Shown: piece after piece, positions 24,707-32,703 of the stretch
Layout: each line of letters opens with the position of its first letter
How positions within the stretch are numbered: the stretch's first letter is position 1
Assembly (NCBI GenBank): GCA_046758845.1
Contig: JBHIBA010000009.1
Coordinates: 1 to 39,026, forward strand
Source: JBHIBA01 sp046758845
Lineage (GTDB): Bacteria > UBA8248 > JACPRG01 > G963555815
Direction: 5' to 3'
Length of the DNA: 39,026 nt
The notes under the pieces: generated by a model
Databases searched by the model: none
What the model saw: the letters and a program-made list of their open reading frames with translations, nothing else
Told to the model about the DNA's origin: nothing
Position numbers and translations under genes: made by a program

Positions 24707-24894
24707 GGTCGGCTCTCCTCAGTCGACGCGGAGCTAACGAGCGTTCTGTGCCATAAATTGGCTCCTTACTCTCGGGTTGAGCGCGTTGCGACGCGGCGAA
24801 AAACGAGAGAACGGGGTGGGCTCTCCATGCCCACGCCCGAGTCTCCGCTGAGACCGAGAGGTCTTGTTGAACATGTAGGGGGCGATCTTCCAGC

Positions 24895-25965
24895 TTATAG
24901 CTGACTCCACTTTTTGAAATTGGCCGGCAGGGGAATCTTCTTGATGAACTGGTTGGTGTACACGTCCTCCACCCGAACGGGGGGATCGTGCTTATACAGC
25001 TCGTTGGCCAGATTGGTTGTGTACTCCATCTTCGACTTTTTCATGTACCCCAACCCATTCGCGATGGCCTCGGGGCTCTGAACGGCGTCGAGGATCTGGC
25101 TTAATTGCACCTTGGTCGTCTCGGGATCGAGCACCGGGTGATGCTTGAGAAGAATTCTTGCACATTCCTGGAAATGATCCATGCAGTACGCGAACCCTCG
25201 GAAGGTTTCCTGAACCATGGCGGCCACCACGTTCGGCCGTTTCTCGATGTCTTCCTCCCGGACGATCATGCCATTGGCGTAGACGTTGGCGAACCTCGGA
25301 CCCGCCTTACTCCATGAGACAAAGTGAAGTTTCTTGCCTGCCTTTCGGGCCGCAATCGCTGCCACGGCGTCCTCCGAGGCGTAAAAGCCGAAAGTGGCGT
25401 CCACGGTGCCTGCGAGGAGGGCCGGCACATACGTCTCTGAGCCCTTCATGTAAACGACTTTCACTTTGCTCTTGTCGATTCCGGCCTCTTTGGCGAAGAC
25501 TGGCCAAAGGGCGTCGTGGACTGACCCGGCGGAAAAAGCGAGACTCTTTCCCTCCAAGGCCTTGACGGTCGGGACGCGTGGCTTTCCGGTCTTCGGGTCG
25601 ATGACCGAAACCATGGTGTTGGGGAACTTCCCGTAGATCATTCCGACTTCCTTGATCTTGGCCCCGGAGGCCCGCGCCCGAATCACCACGGTCGAGTCCA
25701 CCTCGAACGCAAAGTCCGACTGTTTTTTCCAAAGCGATTTTGATTCTCGACCGGAGCCATAACCTCGGCTGATGGTCGGCTTCAGATTCCGTTTCGCAAA
25801 CCACCCCTTTTCCAAGGCGACATACATGGGGGCGTACTTTCCGCCCGTAATCCACGCCTGGTGCATACGCACCTTAATGGGTTCCGCTGTTGCGCCTCCC
25901 GCGAAAAGGGATAGAACCCATCCCAAAACGATCAGAACCCCACCGGAACGTTTCAGCAAGCACAT
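24895..25965 (-). CDS. NMT1/ThiY-like ABC transporter substrate-binding protein (orphan)
   Basis: 356 residues. ATG 25965 follows GAGAGGAGGG. Signal peptide ends near residue 27 (GGATA-EP). The mature part has the NMT1/THI5 pattern, QAWITGGKYAPMYVALEKGWFAKRNL then SGRESKSLWKKQSDFAF, MVSVIDPKTG and LAGTVDATFGFYASED. This group binds pyrimidine precursors (HMP, formyl-aminopyrimidine) or related aromatics. It is only remotely related to the three SsuA-like paralogues in the window. No permease or ATPase is adjacent, so it must use a transporter encoded elsewhere, or is a remnant of a moved operon. A Rid-family gene lies upstream at 26191. Confidence 0.87.
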   Translation of the reverse strand: MCLLKRSGGVLIVLGWVLSLFAGGATAEPIKVRMHQAWITGGKYAPMYVALEKGWFAKRNLKPTISRGYGSGRESKSLWKKQSDFAFEVDSTVVIRARASGAKIKEVGMIYGKFPNTMVSVIDPKTGKPRVPTVKALEGKSLAFSAGSVHDALWPVFAKEAGIDKSKVKVVYMKGSETYVPALLAGTVDATFGFYASEDAVAAIAARKAGKKLHFVSWSKAGPRFANVYANGMIVREEDIEKRPNVVAAMVQETFRGFAYCMDHFQECARILLKHHPVLDPETTKVQLSQILDAVQSPEAIANGLGYMKKSKMEYTTNLANELYKHDPPVRVEDVYTNQFIKKIPLPANFKKWSQL

Positions 25966-26012
25966 CGTTCACCCTCCTCTCGCTGATGGGACAATTGTCA
26001 GGGGTCCGAACT

Positions 26013-26056
26013 TGACGCAGTCCTCGCAGCGACAATATGGAACCCTGACGCAGTCC
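26013..26056. repeat. Two 11-bp direct repeats 33 bp apart upstream of the orphan binding protein
   Basis: tgacgcagtcc occurs at 26013-26023 and again at 26046-26056; the period is 33 bp, about three helical turns. The pair lies 48-91 bp upstream of the leftward binding-protein start, a plausible place for a regulator site. Chance repetition is possible. Confidence 0.4.
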
Positions 26057-26190
26057 CCCCCAGACTAGAGAAATCCCTCTCCCATATTCCATTGTTCGGC
26101 TAACGCCAATCCTATGAGGGATTGAGGCAAAACGCAACAACAAGTTCCTGACCGTCGACGATGATCCATTCCTGGGCCGAATGGCTCCTC

Positions 26191-26580
26191 TTACTCCTCG
26201 ACCACGGCAATCGCCTGAACTTCCACCATCATATCGGGATGCGCGAATCCCGCGACAGTGATCAGGGCGCTCGAAGGAAATCCCTCGGGGAAGTATTGCT
26301 TTCGGACTCCCACGAAGTTGTCAACGTGACGCACATCAAGAATGAAGGCTGTCATGGTGACGATGTCCTGAAGCTTTCCGCCCGCGCGTTCCAAAGTCTG
26401 ACCGATCCTTCGGAAAGTCGTGTGCACCTGTTCCTCGAACTTGCCTGCAAGCGAGTTGCCTTCATCGTCAGTTTCCGCACCGACACCGGCCAGCCATACG
26501 ATTTTCCCGCCCCGCGTCGCGACAGCGGGAGAGAAAGAGTAATCTTCCTGCCAAGTACCCTTGAAATATTCTCGGGGCAT
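26191..26580 (-). CDS. Rid (YjgF/YER057c/UK114) family protein, second copy, no deaminase arginine
   Basis: 129 residues from ATG 26580, preceded by AAAAGGAGAGAAGGG; an upstream in-frame extension has no family content. Typical fold pattern: IVWLAGVGAETDDEGN, then FRRIGQTLERAGGKLQDIV and C-terminal VEVQAIAVVEE. The deaminase Arg position reads FPSSALITVAG, so as in the copy at 4976 the Arg is absent. It is not closely similar to that copy, so the pair is not a recent duplication. Located between tRNA-Pro and the NMT1-like binding protein, same strand. Role unknown; not expected to act on 2-aminoacrylate. Confidence 0.87.
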   Translation of the reverse strand: MPREYFKGTWQEDYSFSPAVATRGGKIVWLAGVGAETDDEGNSLAGKFEEQVHTTFRRIGQTLERAGGKLQDIVTMTAFILDVRHVDNFVGVRKQYFPEGFPSSALITVAGFAHPDMMVEVQAIAVVEE

Positions 26581-26752
26581 CCCTTCTCTCCTTTTCCGGG
26601 CGTTGAAACTACCAACCGGACCGTGGACATCTTGACCGAGTACACCCCGCTCAAGTTCCGCGTGAAAACGGGGGACGTGTCTACGAATGAATTTCTGCCG
26701 CAAATGGGGAAATCGCCGAGAATAAGGCTTCAAGGATTCTTGGAGGAGGGAA

Positions 26753-26829
26753 TGGTCGGGGCGGGGAGATTTGAACTCCCGACCTCTTGCTCCCGAAGCA
26801 AGCGCGCTACCAAGCTGCGCTACGCCCCG
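26753..26829 (-). tRNA. tRNA-Pro (anticodon CGG)
   Basis: 77 nt including an encoded CCA. The acceptor stem pairs 26829-26823 (CGGGGCG) with 26763-26757. The anticodon stem CTTGC/GCAAG encloses the loop TTCGGGA, giving anticodon CGG. The T arm GGGAG-TTCAAAT-CTCCC is standard and the discriminator is A. It lies 69 bp downstream of pcm on the same strand. No separate promoter or terminator was convincing, so it may be read from the surE-pcm transcript. Confidence 0.96.
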
Positions 26830-26898
26830 ATTCCGGAATGACTTTCCATCGATCCCTTAACAATCTAATCATTCTTCGCGCGGTTTGCCAGCCCCGCC

Positions 26899-27597
26899 TC
26901 ACTTCTGCCAGCCGTGTTTTCCCAGAAGCTTCACGAAGACGCAAGGGCTCAGCATTTCTACCTTGAAGTCTCCGTCTTCTTTCACCATCTGCAGCAAGAC
27001 CTGCTCATCGGCTTCTCCGACGGGAACGACCATCCGCCCGCCCACCGCGAGCTGCTCCTTGAGGGGAGCGGGGACTTCGGGCGTGCTGGCCGCGACGACG
27101 ATGGCATCGAACGGGCTCTCTTCCGGCCAGCCGAGACTGCCGTCCGAAATGCGCCCGACCACATTGTGATAGCCCAGCGAGTCCAGCGCATCTCGGGCGC
27201 GAGCCCCCAGGACCTTCAGACGCTCAATCGTGTAGACCTTCTCGGCCAACCCTGCCAGGACCGCCGCCTGATAGCCCGAACCCGTCCCCACCTCCAGGAC
27301 CCGCTCGGTGCCCTGGAGGCAGAGGGCCTGGAGGGTCAGGGCGACAATATAGGGTTGGGAAATGGTCTGTCCCTCGCCGATGGGAAGCGGGTGGTCTCCG
27401 TACGCCCGGAAGCGGAGGGCCTCTTCCACAAAGACGTGTCGGGGCACGCGCCGCATCGCCTCCAGGACGCGTTCGTCTGTGATCCCTCGCGCGACCAGCT
27501 GCTCGGCCACCATACGCTCCCGCTCCGTCGCGTAGGCATTCGCGTCATCCTGGCCGTCTCTGCGCTGGCGCCCGTTGGGCCAAAAGGGAAATTTCAA
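26899..27597 (-). CDS. pcm: Protein-L-isoaspartate O-methyltransferase
   Basis: About 232 residues. Repair enzyme that methylates L-isoaspartyl residues in aged proteins with S-adenosylmethionine. Family motifs: ERERMVAEQLVARGI, RRVPRHVFV, GEGQTISQPYIVALTLQAL and the SAM loop VLEVGTGSGYQAAVLAGL, followed by IVVAAS, VPVGE and a normal C-terminus. Start is uncertain: TTG 27597 has GGAGA at eight bases and is preferred, TTG 27618 is next, and ATG 27492 begins right at MVAEQLV. Downstream of surE by about 50 bases, the same order as in the surE-pcm pair of many proteobacteria. Confidence 0.92.
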   Translation of the reverse strand: MKFPFWPNGRQRRDGQDDANAYATERERMVAEQLVARGITDERVLEAMRRVPRHVFVEEALRFRAYGDHPLPIGEGQTISQPYIVALTLQALCLQGTERVLEVGTGSGYQAAVLAGLAEKVYTIERLKVLGARARDALDSLGYHNVVGRISDGSLGWPEESPFDAIVVAASTPEVPAPLKEQLAVGGRMVVPVGEADEQVLLQMVKEDGDFKVEMLSPCVFVKLLGKHGWQK

Positions 27598-27600
27598 CGT

Positions 27601-27618
27601 TTGGTCTCCGGAGACCAA
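27601..27618. promoter_or_regulatory. Perfect 18-bp palindrome between surE and pcm
   Basis: ttggtctccggagaccaa (27601-27618) is a perfect 18-bp palindrome just upstream of the preferred pcm start. The GGAGA that could serve as the ribosome site lies within it, so a folded transcript would hide the site. It could also be a protein-binding operator. Role is inference. Confidence 0.4.
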
Positions 27619-27646
27619 TCGGTGGGGAACGGGGGCCGTCCCTCGC

Positions 27647-28390
27647 TCAGGAGGACCATTTCAACATCTCTTGATACGCCTTTTCGTTCGTCATGTTGAG
27701 ATGCAGGGGCGTGACGGAGATCCTCCCCTCGTGGACGGCGTCAAGATCGGTGTCCCCCCTTCGGACCCATTCGGGGTTCCCGCTTCCCACCCAAAAATAC
27801 GTCTGGCCCCTGGGGTCAACCTTTTCGACAATAGCTTCTCCATAGGTGCTTTTTCCCTGCCGCGTGATTTGGAGGCCTCGGATCCGGTCGGAGGGAAGGT
27901 CGGGGACATTGACGTTGAGTAGCGTGTCCTCGGGCAATCCCTGACTTTCGACCTTCCTGACCAGCCACGCAGCAAATTCCGCCGCCGGACCGAACTCAAA
28001 AGGCCCCTGGGAGACCAGCGAGACCGCGGCGGAGGGAAGTCCCAGCAGCATCCCTTCGATGGCCGCCGCCACCGTCCCCGAATAGGTGATATCATCGCCC
28101 AAATTTCCCCCCATGTTGATGCCCGCCACCACCAGTTCCGGACGCGGATCGGCGAGCAGACCGTTCAGCGCCAAATGGACGCAATCGGTGGGGGTTCCGT
28201 CGACGGAGAACCACCCCCGCGTGATCTCCCTCACCCGCAGGGGCCGATGCAGGGTGAGCGAATGGCTCACTGCGCTCCTTTCTCGGTCGGGGGCGACGAC
28301 AACAACGTCGTGTTCGTCCTTCAGGGCGTCGTGAAGGGCCTTTAATCCGGCCGAATTGATCCCGTCATCGTTGCTGAGAAGGATTCTCAC
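27647..28390 (-). CDS. surE: 5'/3'-nucleotidase SurE
   Basis: 247 residues from GTG 28390, placed by GGAG five bases upstream and by homology (VRILLSNDDG). SurE removes phosphate from nucleoside 5'- and 3'-monophosphates, in a dimeric or tetrameric cytoplasmic enzyme. The metal-site residues are at their usual positions: D8, D9, S39 (APDRERSAVSHSLT) and N92 (AGINMGGNLG). Other hallmarks: SVDGTPTDCVHLAL, SGTVAAAIEG. Transcribed with pcm downstream; both are stationary-phase and stress-survival functions in other bacteria. Upstream is a 247-bp gap with a GC stem (28453-28459 with 28477-28483). Confidence 0.95.
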   Translation of the reverse strand: MRILLSNDDGINSAGLKALHDALKDEHDVVVVAPDRERSAVSHSLTLHRPLRVREITRGWFSVDGTPTDCVHLALNGLLADPRPELVVAGINMGGNLGDDITYSGTVAAAIEGMLLGLPSAAVSLVSQGPFEFGPAAEFAAWLVRKVESQGLPEDTLLNVNVPDLPSDRIRGLQITRQGKSTYGEAIVEKVDPRGQTYFWVGSGNPEWVRRGDTDLDAVHEGRISVTPLHLNMTNEKAYQEMLKWSS

Positions 28391-28637
28391 ACGGGCTCCT
28401 GCAAGGTTCAGTGAGGGGAAAATCGGACAATCACACAAAGGCCGGTGAGCGTGCGGGGGCCTCTCACGGAAGAACCCCCCCGCGGCACTCGCGACGACCG
28501 GCGGTCGGCCCGGGAACTGTCTTGTAAGGCGCTCTGTGAATACCTTGTGATTGCCCGATGCGCGGGTCGATGACCTTCACGGCCGAGCCACCTTGCGTTG
28601 GGCGTGGGTTCGGCCCCCTCAGCATTTTTCGCGGGAC

Positions 28638-29168
28638 TCAACGGGAGCCCCGCAGAAGGTCCCTCAGAAGGCGGTCCCGGACTTCCTGGACCCACTCGCG
28701 GATCGCCGCCTCCGCTTCGTCCACTCTGGCGTAAGGGGCGCTCAGCACCAGCGTAAAGGCACGAAGGTAATCATCGACCCGGGCCAGCTTCCGCTCGATG
28801 ACGCCCCCTTCCTCGCCTTTCGCCTGCTCCTTCGACTTGCAAGCGGCCATCTGCCAGTCGTCCAAGACGAGCAGGACCTCGGTTACGTCGCGAAGCCCGG
28901 GCAGCAGGAGTTGTTCTCCGCCCACACGCATCCTGAAAGGAAGAGCCCGGTGGGCCAGCCAGATCCCCTCAATACGGGACCGCTTGGAATTGAACAGGAG
29001 GAACGACGGGCAGGGACCCGTCTCTTTCCGAGTCACCACAAGGGGGTCCGCAGGCCTGCCTGAACCGTCCGTCGCAGGGGGCGCATCCTTCGAGGAGGAC
29101 CCGCTGAAAAAACCGCACCCGGCCACGACCCAAAGGCACAGCAGAGCCAAAGCGAATACCCTTTGCAC
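28638..29168 (-). CDS. Hypothetical lipoprotein
   Basis: 176 residues, no recognised family. GTG 29168 follows AGGGAGAGAG. The N-terminus is a lipoprotein signal with lipobox VAGC (Cys18), then a Ser/Pro-rich linker (SGSSSKDAPPATDGSGRP). The remaining part is mixed: an FLLFNSKRSRIEGIWLAH stretch and a charged helix rich in Arg/Glu at the C-terminus (EAEAAIREWVQEVRDRLLRDLL). It lies 35 bp downstream of the acyl-CoA dehydrogenase gene on the same strand, so may be carried on the beta-oxidation transcript. Role unknown. Confidence 0.75.
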   Translation of the reverse strand: MQRVFALALLCLWVVAGCGFFSGSSSKDAPPATDGSGRPADPLVVTRKETGPCPSFLLFNSKRSRIEGIWLAHRALPFRMRVGGEQLLLPGLRDVTEVLLVLDDWQMAACKSKEQAKGEEGGVIERKLARVDDYLRAFTLVLSAPYARVDEAEAAIREWVQEVRDRLLRDLLRGSR

Positions 29169-29203
29169 TTGCGGACTCTCTCCCTGTTAGGCGCGGCGGC
29201 CAC

Positions 29204-30352
29204 TCAACTGATGGCCCGGATCCCGAGCTCTATAGCCCCCACAATGAGCTTCTGGATCTGCGAGGTTCCTTCGAACAGGGTGTTCACCTTGGCATCCCGC
29301 AGGTAGCGCTCAACGGGGTATCTTTCCGAGTTGGCCTCCACCCCGATGATCTGCATGGCCTGCGTCGCCGCCCGGTTCGCCAACTCGCTACAGAAGTATT
29401 TTGCGATGCTCGTTTCCCGCGAGTTTCGTTCCCTCCGGTCCTTTAAGTGTCCCGCGCGCAGCACCAGAAGACGGCCCGCATCGATGTCCCGGGCCATCTC
29501 TCCGATCGTCTCTCGGATCTCCGGCCGCGCCCTGAGAAGCGGCGCGCCACCATCCCTCACGTAATCTCTGACGGCGTCCAGGCAGGCGCTGGCCAAGCCC
29601 ACACAACCGGCTGCCACCGTATAGCGACCGAAGTCCAGGCTGGACATGGCCACCTTGAATCCCCCGCCGATTTCGCCCAGGACGTTCTCCACCGGGACCT
29701 TGACCCCATCGAAGATCAATTCGGCCGTGTTGGAGGACCAAAGGCCCAGCTTTCCGTGGATTTCTTCCGCCGAGCAACCCTCCCAGTCCATCTCGACCAC
29801 AAAGGCGGTGATCCCCCGCGCGTCTTGAGTCCTGTCCGTTTTGGCAAAAATGAGCGCCAGGTCCGCGACGCCCCCGTTGCTGATCCACATCTTCCGGCCG
29901 TTCAGGAGGTAGTGGACCCCCCGGAGGTCGGCGCTGGAGAGCATCCCGGCTACGTCGCTCCCCGCGTCCGGCTCGGTCAGGCCCATGCAGCCGAGCCATT
30001 CCCCTCGGGCCATCTTCCGCAGATAGCGCCCTTTCAGATCCTGAGTGCCCCAGGTGTAAAGAGGGAGGGCGCACAGAGACAGATGGGCGGAGAACGTGCT
30101 TCTCATGGAAGAGCACCCGCGACCGATCTCCTCGGCCACGAGGGCGTGGGAGATGTAGTCGTACCCGCGTCCCCCCCACTCCTCGGGAATCGGGCCTCCC
30201 AAGAATCCGCGCTCCGCCAACCGGTCGACGATCTCTTTGGGGAAACGGTGAAGGCGGGCGTTCTCGGCCGCCGCGGGGGCGAGCACCTCGTCCACAAAGG
30301 AGCGAATTTCCTCCCAGACGCTTCGCTGCTCGGGTGTCAGGTCGAAATCCAT
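29204..30352 (-). CDS. Acyl-CoA dehydrogenase
   Basis: 382 residues, standard ACAD length. FAD enzyme forming the alpha-beta double bond of acyl-CoA with transfer of electrons to ETF. Visible motifs: MGLTEPDAGSDVAG, FAKTDRT, KLGLWSSNTAELIFDGVKVP and C-terminal LFEGTSQIQKL with the catalytic Glu near position 361 (short-chain type placement). ATG 30352. It lies 60 bp downstream of the 3-hydroxyacyl-CoA dehydrogenase gene in a leftward beta-oxidation operon. Chain-length specificity is not deducible. Confidence 0.93.
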   Translation of the reverse strand: MDFDLTPEQRSVWEEIRSFVDEVLAPAAAENARLHRFPKEIVDRLAERGFLGGPIPEEWGGRGYDYISHALVAEEIGRGCSSMRSTFSAHLSLCALPLYTWGTQDLKGRYLRKMARGEWLGCMGLTEPDAGSDVAGMLSSADLRGVHYLLNGRKMWISNGGVADLALIFAKTDRTQDARGITAFVVEMDWEGCSAEEIHGKLGLWSSNTAELIFDGVKVPVENVLGEIGGGFKVAMSSLDFGRYTVAAGCVGLASACLDAVRDYVRDGGAPLLRARPEIRETIGEMARDIDAGRLLVLRAGHLKDRRERNSRETSIAKYFCSELANRAATQAMQIIGVEANSERYPVERYLRDAKVNTLFEGTSQIQKLIVGAIELGIRAIS

Positions 30353-30412
30353 CGGACATCCGGCGCAAGCCGAGCGGCGCGGATCGACGGCGCGCCAGCA
30401 GTTCGCAATGTC

Positions 30413-31291
30413 TCAGGCCTTCTTGCCGCCGGTCGACTCGGTATAGTCGTAGAAGCCCTTTCCCGTCTTCACGCCCAGGCGCCCGGCCTTGACCATCTTG
30501 CGGACCAGGTAGGGCGTCCGGTAACGCGAGTCGCCGAGTTCGCGGTGAAGGGTTTCCATCTTGGACAGGTGAACGTCCAGGCCGATGAGGTCCAGGAGCG
30601 CCAAAGGGCCCATGGGCGCGTTGGTCCCCAGCTTCATGGCCTTGTCAATGTCCTCAGCGGATGCCACCCCCGCTTCGAGGACCAGAACCGCCTCATTGAG
30701 CAGGCCGGCCAGGACTCGGCTGACGATGCCCGCCGGGGATTCGATCTTGGTCACCACCGGCTCTTTTCCCAAGGCGAGCGCGAAATCGCGGCTGGCCTCC
30801 ACCGTCCGGGGGGAAGTGGCCATGCCGGGAATGATCTCCACCAGTTTCATGATCACCGGAGGATTGAAAAAGTGCATCCCGATCAGGCGGTCGGGACGCC
30901 GGGTCGCCGCGGCCATTTCGCTGATGGATAGCGCCGTCGTGTTGCTGGCCAGGACGGCATCGTCGCGGACCACTTCGGCAAGCTCTCCGAACACCCTTTT
31001 CTTCAGTTCGATTTCCTCGACGACCGCCTCGATGACGAAGTCGCACGCCGACGCGGCCGAAAGCCGGCTGGCCGGGGTGATTCGGGCGAGAATGGCCTCC
31101 CGCTCCTCCGCAGCCAGCTTCCCCTTCTCCACCCGGCCCTGGAGGGACTTTGCGATTTGGTCCTTGCCCGCCTGGGCGAGGTCGTCGGAGACGTCCATCA
31201 GCGTGGCCTGGATTCCCTTCTGGGCAGCCAGCTGGCCAATCCCCGCGCCCATCCGGCCCGCTCCGACGACAAACAAGTGATTCACCGGCAT
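30413..31291 (-). CDS. 3-Hydroxyacyl-CoA dehydrogenase (3-hydroxybutyryl-CoA dehydrogenase-like)
   Basis: 292 residues. NAD-dependent oxidation of 3-hydroxyacyl-CoA. Nucleotide loop GAGRMGAGIGQLAA (10-23), SNTTALSISEMA (117-127), catalytic His140 in GMHFFNPP, paired Glu152, and the C-terminal GPLALLDLIGLDV helix pack. Start ATG 31291 follows GAGGAAG. Twenty-three bases separate it from the thiolase stop. Similar to the short-chain (Hbd/PaaH) branch by length; there is no fused enoyl-CoA hydratase domain, and no hydratase gene is adjacent. Confidence 0.94.
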   Translation of the reverse strand: MPVNHLFVVGAGRMGAGIGQLAAQKGIQATLMDVSDDLAQAGKDQIAKSLQGRVEKGKLAAEEREAILARITPASRLSAASACDFVIEAVVEEIELKKRVFGELAEVVRDDAVLASNTTALSISEMAAATRRPDRLIGMHFFNPPVIMKLVEIIPGMATSPRTVEASRDFALALGKEPVVTKIESPAGIVSRVLAGLLNEAVLVLEAGVASAEDIDKAMKLGTNAPMGPLALLDLIGLDVHLSKMETLHRELGDSRYRTPYLVRKMVKAGRLGVKTGKGFYDYTESTGGKKA

Positions 31292-31314
31292 TCAAAGCTT
31301 CCTCAGTCACGGGT

Positions 31315-32499
31315 TCAATTCAAGCGCTCGTAAATGACCGCGACTCCCTGCCCTCCTCCGATGCACAGTGTCGCCAGGCCGAGGCTTTTGTCATACCGTT
31401 TGAGGGCGTGAAGGAGGGTCACACTGATCTTGGCCCCGGTGGCCCCTACTGGATGGCCGAGGGCGATGGCCCCCCCGTGAACGTTCAATTTCTCCCGCTC
31501 CCACTTCAATTCGCGTTCGACGGCGATGACCTGTGCCGCAAAGGCTTCGTTCAGCTCGATCAAGTCGATGTCCTCAAGCCTGAGACCCGCCTTCTGCAGG
31601 GCCTTGCGGACCGCCGGGACCGGCCCGATTCCCATGACCTTCGGGTCCACGCCGGCGCTGGCGTAGCTGACGACCCGGGCCATGGGCCTGACGCCCAGCT
31701 CCCTCGCCCGCTCACCCGACATCAGGACCGCGGCCGACGCCGCATCGCACTGGGCGCAGGCGTTGCCCGCGGTGACCGTTCCGTCTCTCTTGAAGACCGG
31801 CCTCAGCCTCGCCAACTTCTCCAACGTGACGTCCTTGCGCGGACCTTCATCCACCTCAAAGAGGTCCGGAGCTTTGCTGTTTCCATTCAGTGGAACCGAG
31901 ACGACCTCGTCCTGGAAACACCCGTCTTCGATAGCGGCCAGGGCCTTCTTCTGGCTCTGGAACGCGAACTCGTCCTGCTCGTCCCGGCTGATGGCGTACT
32001 TCACGGCCAGGGTCTCGGCCGTGCTGCCCATGATCTCCCCGGCCAGGGGACAGACGTACCCGTCCTTATGCGTCAGGTCTACCAGCTCGCCATGCCCCTG
32101 GCGCATTCCCCAACGCGCGCCGGGAAGGACGTAGGGGACACGGCTGGTGTTCTCGACGCCGCCGGCGAGGACCGTTTCGGCGTCGCCCGCACGGATGGCC
32201 TGGGCGCCCAAAGCGATGGCCTTCAAGCTCGAACCACAGCGCTTGTTGACCGTGAAAGCGGGAACCCGATCCGGAAGCCCTCCCTTGACGGTCACGAGAC
32301 GGGCGGCGTTCGGCCCGACGCCGGCCTGCCACCCGTTGCCGAAGATCACCTCATCGATGGCTTCCGGGTCGATGCCGGTCCGGTCCACGACCTCTTTGAC
32401 CACCAGCGAACCAAGCTCGGGAACCGGCACGTCCTTCAACCTCCCGCCGAATCTTCCGCCCGGCGTTCTCACACCCCCGACAACCACCACGTCTTTCAT
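31315..32499 (-). CDS. Acetyl-CoA acyltransferase (thiolase)
   Basis: 394 residues. Catalytic residues visible: Cys88 in NKRCGSSLKAI, His349 in GGAIALGHPVGATGAKI, Cys379 in LCIGGGQG. The Cys88 motif has Ser where most thiolases have Gly (CGSGLKA), a mild change. ATG 32499 follows AAGGAAGGAAG. It cleaves 3-oxoacyl-CoA to acetyl-CoA and a shortened acyl-CoA or runs in reverse. First of the leftward trio with the 3-hydroxyacyl-CoA and acyl-CoA dehydrogenases. The upstream gap of 204 bp (32500-32703) contains no gene. Confidence 0.94.
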   Translation of the reverse strand: MKDVVVVGGVRTPGGRFGGRLKDVPVPELGSLVVKEVVDRTGIDPEAIDEVIFGNGWQAGVGPNAARLVTVKGGLPDRVPAFTVNKRCGSSLKAIALGAQAIRAGDAETVLAGGVENTSRVPYVLPGARWGMRQGHGELVDLTHKDGYVCPLAGEIMGSTAETLAVKYAISRDEQDEFAFQSQKKALAAIEDGCFQDEVVSVPLNGNSKAPDLFEVDEGPRKDVTLEKLARLRPVFKRDGTVTAGNACAQCDAASAAVLMSGERARELGVRPMARVVSYASAGVDPKVMGIGPVPAVRKALQKAGLRLEDIDLIELNEAFAAQVIAVERELKWEREKLNVHGGAIALGHPVGATGAKISVTLLHALKRYDKSLGLATLCIGGGQGVAVIYERLN

Positions 32500-32703
32500 G
32501 AGCTTCCTTCCTTAACAAAAACAGACAGGGTCACCCTTTTCGGGCCACCTTTTCCTGCGCAGCTTCACGATCGCGCCTTCCGTGATTTCTGGGTTTGGAC
32601 ACTACCAGATGGGCCGCAAGAGATCAATTGGACAGTCCAAAGTCGCCGGGCTCTCCCGCGGCGGGCCGATTGACCCTCCCGTCCGTCGAAGCCATGAGCA
32701 TCA

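Noticed and set aside
29447..30931. Rightward open frame of 494 codons
   Set aside because: Antisense to acyl-CoA and 3-hydroxyacyl-CoA dehydrogenases, whose catalytic motifs are intact on the other strand.
31150..32673. Rightward open frame of 507 codons
   Set aside because: Antisense to thiolase and the dehydrogenase; high G+C produces long stop-free antisense frames.
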